Assembly (NCBI GenBank): GCA_021401465.1 | Contig: JADDMT010000006.1 | Location: 496,001 to 560,000, forward strand | DNA: 64,000 bases | Origin: Teratosphaeria epicoccoides | Taxonomy: Eukaryota > Ascomycota > Dothideomycetes > Mycosphaerellales > Teratosphaeriaceae | Direction of reading: 5' to 3' | Shown: positions 58,883 to 64,000 of the stretch, piece by piece | Layout of the letters: each line of letters opens with the position of its first letter | Numbering within the stretch: the first letter of the stretch is position 1 | Program-made: the position numbers and the translations under genes | The notes under the pieces: model-generated | What the model saw: the letters and a program-made list of their open reading frames with translations, nothing else | Database searches by the model: none | Told to the model about the DNA's origin: nothing

Positions 58883-59754
58883 GGCGTCCGGCGAGGCGTT
58901 CCGCCATCGAGACCAGGCGACTGAGTGTCGAACGTCAAGCTGTTATTTCTCCATCTCTACACAGTGTACAACATCATCCGTCACCTGTTAACTCCTGAAT
59001 CAAGCACTGGCCCTCTCCGCCGTTGCGTCGATCATGTCGCAGCATGCCTCTCGCAGCCTTTGTGGTAGCATGTCGACCATCGAGAACCGGGTACATTACG
59101 ACCAGGATAACCACAATCCATTGCCAGAACAGCGCGGTCGTCTCCGGTCATCACCGAAACTTGACTTCCCGAATCAGAGCCCGCCCTACGCAGAGAGCGT
59201 GGAGGTCACCCTCGACTGTGTCCTGGATCGCATCGGCCAACATTTTCCTTGTCTTGGAGCACCTGCTGCACGATATCCTCGGGGTCGCCATGCTGGATGT
59301 CGGCGTGCACTTTTCTGTCCAAGACGATTGACGAGAGTCACACCGCTGCCAGCGAATTCGATCTCGCCCTGCCCACAAACAACCTCAAAGTTTCCTGACA
59401 CGCCAAAACCCACGTTCAGTCAGCTGTCGGCGAAAGGAAACAACAACATTTCACTATCCATGGTGCAGCGCCCAGTTGCTTCACTCACAATTCAGGCAGA
59501 AACCCTCTTCTCTGAAACACGAAAGCAAAAATCCTCCCAAGCACAATCCAACATGATCACTCCAGGAAACGCTGCCATCGCGCGTGACATCACTCAGGGT
59601 AGCTGGAGGACCTGGATACTGCATATTATCTTCGGCCTTCAGACCTTCCTGCCTTGTAATGAACGACGAGACAACCGCTCAAATTCAGACCAGAAAGAAG
59701 CTGCGTCAATCTCTGAAACGTGTGCTTGGAGTGAAGAGCTCTCCCTCCTACAGA
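58883..59754. other. Intergenic, with one doubtful ORF
   Basis: About 870 bp between ERG27 and the 3' end of the convergent FAD monooxygenase. A 252-codon plus-strand ORF (59034-59792) begins with an ATG (MSQHASRSLCGSMSTIENRV) and slightly overlaps the monooxygenase 3' end. It has no motif and could be chance, so it is not called as a gene. Confidence 0.35.
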
Positions 59755-61403
59755 TCAAGCGGCGACTGCGCCGTGTCTCCTCAATGCCTTGATCACACGA
59801 GGCTTCCTCTCCCTCATCCCGAGAACTCTCTGCTTCATTCCAGGCACCCGGGCACGAGGCGGCACCCTGGGTGTCAGCACCGGCAGTGGCCTAGCCAAGA
59901 CCCTGGCACGATACTCGAGCCAGCGGACGACAGTATCGCGCATCACATCTGTGGCCCACATGTACTCCTGGAACATCAGGTCCGACATCAGGTCGGGATT
60001 GCGGCCAGACCCCAAGCCTCTCGCCGTAGCCCGGATGACATTGTCCCTCTCCTCCTGTGCCAGGCCGTCAGGGAGATGGAGCGCTCGCTGAGTGGTTACC
60101 GCAGACTGCTGAATCACCTCTGCTCGTGGTTTGCGAACTTCTTGGTAGACTTGAAGAGCCAGCGGGATGTCGGTGGAGGACATCGCCAAGACGCACTGCA
60201 GAACGCCTGCGTCCTCGATCGCTTGCGCAGCACCTTGAGCAACCTAAGGTTTGTTATTTAGCACATCAACATTGTTCGAATGTGGTAGTGAGGACTGACG
60301 TATGGTAGCATTGGATGGCACGCATCGCCCATCAAGACGACCTTGTTCTCCACCCAACTAGGCAAAGGTCGGTGCGATCTGAGGCTCCATTCTTGCACTG
60401 CGCCCTCCGGCACGTACGATAACAGCCTGCGGACTTGTGGACACCAATCTTTGTAGTAAGCCAGCATTTCATTCTTATCACCTAGTCTCGTCCAGGAAGC
60501 GCCTTTCGCGTCGTGAAACAGGTCTTGCTGATCAGGATGCAGCAGAACCATGTTGTACAATGTGTTGTTCTTGATCGGATACGCCATGATGTGACTGCCA
60601 GGGCCCATCCAGCGTATGGCCACATTCTCGCTTAGCAGTTTGAGGTCCTCCTCGTTCTCGAGCTTTTCTTTCGGGATCAGCACACGATATGCGGCATCAC
60701 CGGTAGAAATGGCACGTTCGTCGTGCATCTTGTGCTTTGCAATCTGCCGACGGATCGTGCTTTTAATGCCGTCCGCGGCAATGATCAGATCAGCCGTAAG
60801 CCATTCGCTAGCCAGAAGAAGCGGTCACAAATCAGCGGATGTCCAAACTGGCCTCGGTGTCCAACACTTACCCAGTATGCAGCTGAACGCGGGCTTCAAA
60901 GTCGTCGCTGCATCGAAGGACTCTTTGATCTGCCTTGATCGCTACACCTTCGCTCTTCGCGAATCTGAGTAGGACCGTTTGAAGGTCGCCGCGGTGAATC
61001 ACGCCAAGTGGAGCACCATACGTCTCGGCAACAACCGGCATTAGAGGTGCGGCGCCTAGGACCTCGTCACTCTGCCATCTGCGGAGCGAAAGCTTGTCCA
61101 TGAAATTGCAATGCTTGATGATCTCGGGAAGAACGCCCAGACGCCCGTAAATGCGCATATTGTTTGGAGCCATTTGGATGCCCGCGCCCACCTCGCTGAT
61201 GTCTTTACTCTGCTCCAGAATCTCAACATCGTGGCCCGACTGTGCGAGAGCTACCAATGGTCAGTACGCTTTGACAGCATTGCATCAACGCCTAACTCAC
61301 CAATGCCGACTGTAAGACCTGCTACGCCAGCGCCCACGACTATGACTTTCAGTTTCCGATCCGGACGCTCACGTAGCTTCCAGCAATCGCGATAGTACTC
61401 CAT
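59755..61403 (-). CDS. FAD-dependent monooxygenase (salicylate hydroxylase-like)
   Basis: Four exons on the minus strand: 61403-61301, 61250-60872, 60807-60300 and 60243-59755 (492 aa), with introns of 50, 64 and 56 bp. Frames agree at every junction. Motifs: the FAD-binding Rossmann loop VIVVGAGVAGLTVGIALAQS (GxGxxG at residues 24-29), the Glu of ILEQSKDISEVGAGIQMAPN, the Asp-Gly site LIIAADGIKSTIRRQ, and the GD motif MGDACHPMLPYVAQGAAQAI. This is the PF01494 group A aromatic hydroxylase type, near salicylate 1-monooxygenase and 3-hydroxybenzoate 6-hydroxylase. Expected to hydroxylate a small aromatic acid using NAD(P)H and O2; substrate not determinable. No partner pathway genes are next to it. 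Confidence 0.92.
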
Positions 61404-62807
61404 GATCAATCAGTCGTAGAGAGAATGGTTACACTTTGGACATGAGCAAGCTTGGAGCAGACATTGACGATTATATTTCTTCCAATCAGTCGAGAACCTC
61501 TCGCCTCAATTTATGAGTTCGCCACATCCCGGACGAAGGGCTCTGAGCTCTAGAACACCAAGGGCACAACCAGTCAACTTCGGTCGCCGATTGGCGCTAT
61601 GAAGTGATGAGTCTCTCCAGTCACCCAACGGCACGGCACGGTTGACTTGATGCATGTCTGTTATCTCGATATGTGGGAGCTGTATAGCCCTGATACCAGC
61701 ATCCGATCGGCTTTGATCCAAGCAATCCATGGCATTGGTAGTGCTCTTGAAGCAGCTAGGATGTAAGCAAAAGAGTGCGCATAGAGTACCCCAGCACGAC
61801 TCTGGGCCGCCCGAAAAACTCCAGCGTCCACGGCAGCCTCATTGGCACCAGAGCTGTGGTCACGCTCCAAGAGAGCCGGCAGACGGATTTTGAGCTGGTC
61901 TCAACACCACGGGAATCGATGCGAATAGCTCAAGACTCCTTGCGCCAAGATCGGCTGATCTCACAGCACCCGGCAGGCTAGAAGCACCCTCACAAATATC
62001 TCCCGGAAGTGAATGCGTGATCCAGTCTCTTCTGTCATGGTGTCTCCGAATTGTCGGCAGTGCCGGGTGAACGCGCATCGGGAGAGAGGGTTTTGCTTTA
62101 GCAATCCCAAACCCTGCGTAGACACTGACGTGAACGAGGAGTAATCACGGTCTGCATCACGATGGCGATAGACGCGACGAGTGTGTTCGAGCCTTGGATG
62201 TCTCGGCTCGCGACGCTGCTAGCCTGAGGAGACTATAGCACATATCATGCATGACCTTGGCGTCGAGCGAGTGTAAAGACAGTTCGAGCTCGAAGCGCAA
62301 AGGCATGGACTCCTGTAGACCGTCAAATTAGCTGGTGCTCGAAGCCCACTGACAACCATGGCGGTCACTTGTGTCGGGTCGGATCAACAGCCGATGGGTG
62401 CGGCCAGGAGGACCGTGGACAGTAGCTGAGGGCGGATCACGGTGTCAGTGGGTGAAAACCCTATTTTTGGCGATGATGGCGCTCCACGGACGGGGGTTGA
62501 CGCATTGCTTGTCCAGCAGAAGTTGAGCCGACAGGCGGTCCGGACGAGACCGGGCCAGACTTCAAATGCCGCAGGCCTGAGTGTTCGAGGTGATCATCAG
62601 CATTTTGCATGGCAGGGAGGTAGGCAGGTGGTGAAGTCTGCAGTCAGAGTACGGAATGGAAGCCAAGGAGGAAGTCAGGTGCAGACCTGCAGGTCTAGTA
62701 CAGTAAGGTACATGTACAGTAAGCACCGATGGCCCGTGCTCGTGGCGAAGCTCTACTAGTATGTACATGTATGTTTCACAGATGCCATTACTACCTCACC
62801 ATCAATC
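61404..62807. other. Intergenic, no gene recognised
   Basis: About 1.4 kb between the divergent monooxygenase and the FMC1-like gene, so it holds both promoters. Short ORFs only. Short TGTACATGTA palindromes occur near 62708 and 62761. Confidence 0.5.
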
Positions 62808-63125
62808 ATGTCCTCCTCCGCCATCCAAGCCCGCTCCCTCTACCGCCGTCTCCTTCGCGAGCTTCCGTCGCGTCAGCCGTCTGCTCTGGCCAATCCATCA
62901 CCGCTCCAGAAACACATCCGCGCCGACTTTACGCCGGGGAAAGAGAAACGACTGGCAGAAGCGCAGCAATTCCTGCATTACCTGCGAGCGCAGCGAGAAT
63001 ACATCACCCTGTTGGAGCGGTACAATCCGGGCATGAACATGGACGAAGAGGAGAGGGTACGGCTGACCGCCAGGAGAGTGGGCATGGATCTGCCCCCCGA
63101 GATGCAGGAGGAAGAAGGGAAGTGA
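62808..63125 (+). CDS. FMC1: LYR-motif mitochondrial protein, FMC1-like
   Basis: Single-exon gene of 105 aa. The LYR tripeptide near the N-terminus (IQARSLYRRLLRELP) with following basic residues is typical of Complex1_LYR proteins. The C-terminal half (FLHYLRAQREYITLLERYNP, EEERVRLTARRVGMDLP) is what I recall of Fmc1-type proteins in Pezizomycotina. Fmc1 is a small mitochondrial matrix factor that helps assemble the F1 part of ATP synthase with Atp12. The size is right and the frame is intact. Assignment to FMC1 rather than another LYRM family is likely but not certain. Confidence 0.8.
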   Translation: MSSSAIQARSLYRRLLRELPSRQPSALANPSPLQKHIRADFTPGKEKRLAEAQQFLHYLRAQREYITLLERYNPGMNMDEEERVRLTARRVGMDLPPEMQEEEGK

Positions 63126-63681
63126 GATCCAGGCATTGGCGCAAGCAGTAGTAGTATCGGGAGACAGCCACGAGATTCCCCTCTGGAATGGTAGAAGCCG
63201 TGCATGGACATGGATGAGGAGGAGAAGGGACAGATCTAGAGGAGGGAAGCCTAAATCCGCTTCGGCTCCACCAAATGCTTCAGATGCGACGCATAATAAT
63301 CACCACTGCTCGGAGGATTTATTCCAGGACCTGGGTACGTCGTGTAAGCAAGCCGTGTAACGACAGGTTTGCTCTGTGCGCTTCCGTCGACGCATCTGCA
63401 GACCTGTCTGCCCGCTCAAGGCGTGGCAACGGACGGGGACGAAGATGCTGGAACCTCCACGCGGGCAAACTAGATCTACGTCTGTGGCCAAACTGTAGTG
63501 GTATGTGATAATTTTGGAGTGCTTGATCGAGTAAGAAATGGCAGCAGACGCATGTAACTTCCTCCACAACTGTTAGCGGGACGAGCAACCGCATCTCCAA
63601 GCACCTAGTCCCTAAGGCTACCAGTACCAGGAATGGCCATGCTCAAATGACCGACATTAATAGACAGCCGCCCAGGCCAGA
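63126..63681. other. Intergenic, no gene recognised
   Basis: About 550 bp between the FMC1-like gene and the minisatellite. Nothing supportable. Confidence 0.5.
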
Positions 63682-63842
63682 ATTGCTGAATAACGAGACA
63701 TTGCTGAATATCGAGATTTTGCTGCACAACGAGACATTGTTGCACAACGCGACATTGCTGCACCACGCGACATTGCTGCACAGCGCGACATTGTTGCACA
63801 ACGCGACATTGCTGCATAACGAGACATTCCTGAATAACGAGA
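63682..63842. repeat. 18-bp minisatellite, about nine units
   Basis: Tandem units of the type CATTGCTGCACAACGCGA repeat about nine times with point changes. Because 18 is a multiple of three, both strands stay open. The plus strand reads hexapeptides like LLHNAT and the minus strand reads hexapeptides like MSRCAA. The plus-strand ORF 63647-63853 and the minus-strand ORFs 63605-63817 and 63657-63947 are products of this repeat, and I see no evidence that either strand is a gene. Confidence 0.9.
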
Positions 63843-64000
63843 CAAAATGCTAAACAAGACAGCTACACCCGATTCTTCCCATTCCCGAGCCGAGCACCTC
63901 GCGCCTGAGACATATTCAGGATCTGGTCGGCTGCAGCTGCCACACAAGGCAGCACGAGACGCGATCCCATGCTATCTCTTGACACTCCGAGGCGATCTAG
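63843..64000. other. Window end, nothing recognised
   Basis: The last 158 bases hold no recognised feature. Confidence 0.5.

Noticed and set aside
59034..59792. 252-codon plus-strand ORF
   Set aside because: No motif, composition near random, and it runs into the 3' end of the convergent monooxygenase. Mentioned only as doubtful.
1..64000. CRISPR arrays, bacterial operons, prophage or rRNA genes
   Set aside because: No evenly spaced repeats of CRISPR type, no Shine-Dalgarno-led operons and no rRNA sequence were seen; the gene structure is fungal throughout.

Overview
The window is nuclear DNA of a filamentous ascomycete. Genes carry short introns of about 50-75 bp with GTAAGT-like donors and a CTGAC or CTAAC branch site just before the AG. 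The gene set is typical of Pezizomycotina: an Msb2-type signalling mucin, a C2H2 plus fungal-specific transcription factor, GH71 and GH2 glycosidases, and a HET-domain relic. GC is moderate. A Dothideomycete (Mycosphaerellales-like) is my best guess, but this is inference; no species can be named from this sequence.

Layout, left to right. 0-2.4 kb: augmin HAUS6-like gene. 2.4-7.7 kb: gene-poor, with one decayed minus-strand gene. 7.7-11 kb: large zinc-finger transcription factor. 11-15 kb: a candidate 223-bp MITE and a small gene with paired CxxC motifs. 15.2-17.9 kb: MSB2 (minus). 18-22.4 kb: gene desert. 22.4-26.4 kb: a hypothetical gene and the TORC2-branch AGC kinase YPK1. 26.4-30.4 kb: desert containing a broken HET gene. 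31-35 kb: ADA2 and glucose-6-phosphate isomerase. 35.4-38.7 kb: a 52-bp palindrome and poorly resolved minus-strand lineage-specific genes. 39.7-41.2 kb: CSM1/PCS1 (minus). 42.1-46 kb: broken RNase T2 and an intact GH2 glycosidase. 46.5-49.1 kb: DUF1254 fragment and ALG7. 50.4-53.2 kb: GH71 alpha-1,3-glucanase and a class II aldolase/adducin protein. 53.6-57 kb: broken F-box gene and an R3H-associated-domain gene. 57-61.4 kb: ERG27, divergent from the R3H gene across a promoter with an ATT microsatellite, and a FAD monooxygenase. 62.8 kb to the end: FMC1-like LYR protein and an 18-bp minisatellite.

There is no obvious metabolic cluster. Conserved single-copy housekeeping genes (ALG7, ERG27, PGI, ADA2, YPK1, CSM1, FMC1) are interleaved with long empty stretches and at least four decayed accessory genes (RNase T2, HET, F-box, DUF1254). 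I found no clearly new biological system. The most worthwhile leads are the MITE-like element, the gene-decay pattern, the palindrome downstream of PGI, the probable GC-AG intron in ALG7, and the unresolved minus-strand gene group at 35.8-38.7 kb. Exon boundaries were placed by eye from splice motifs, reading frame and family conservation.
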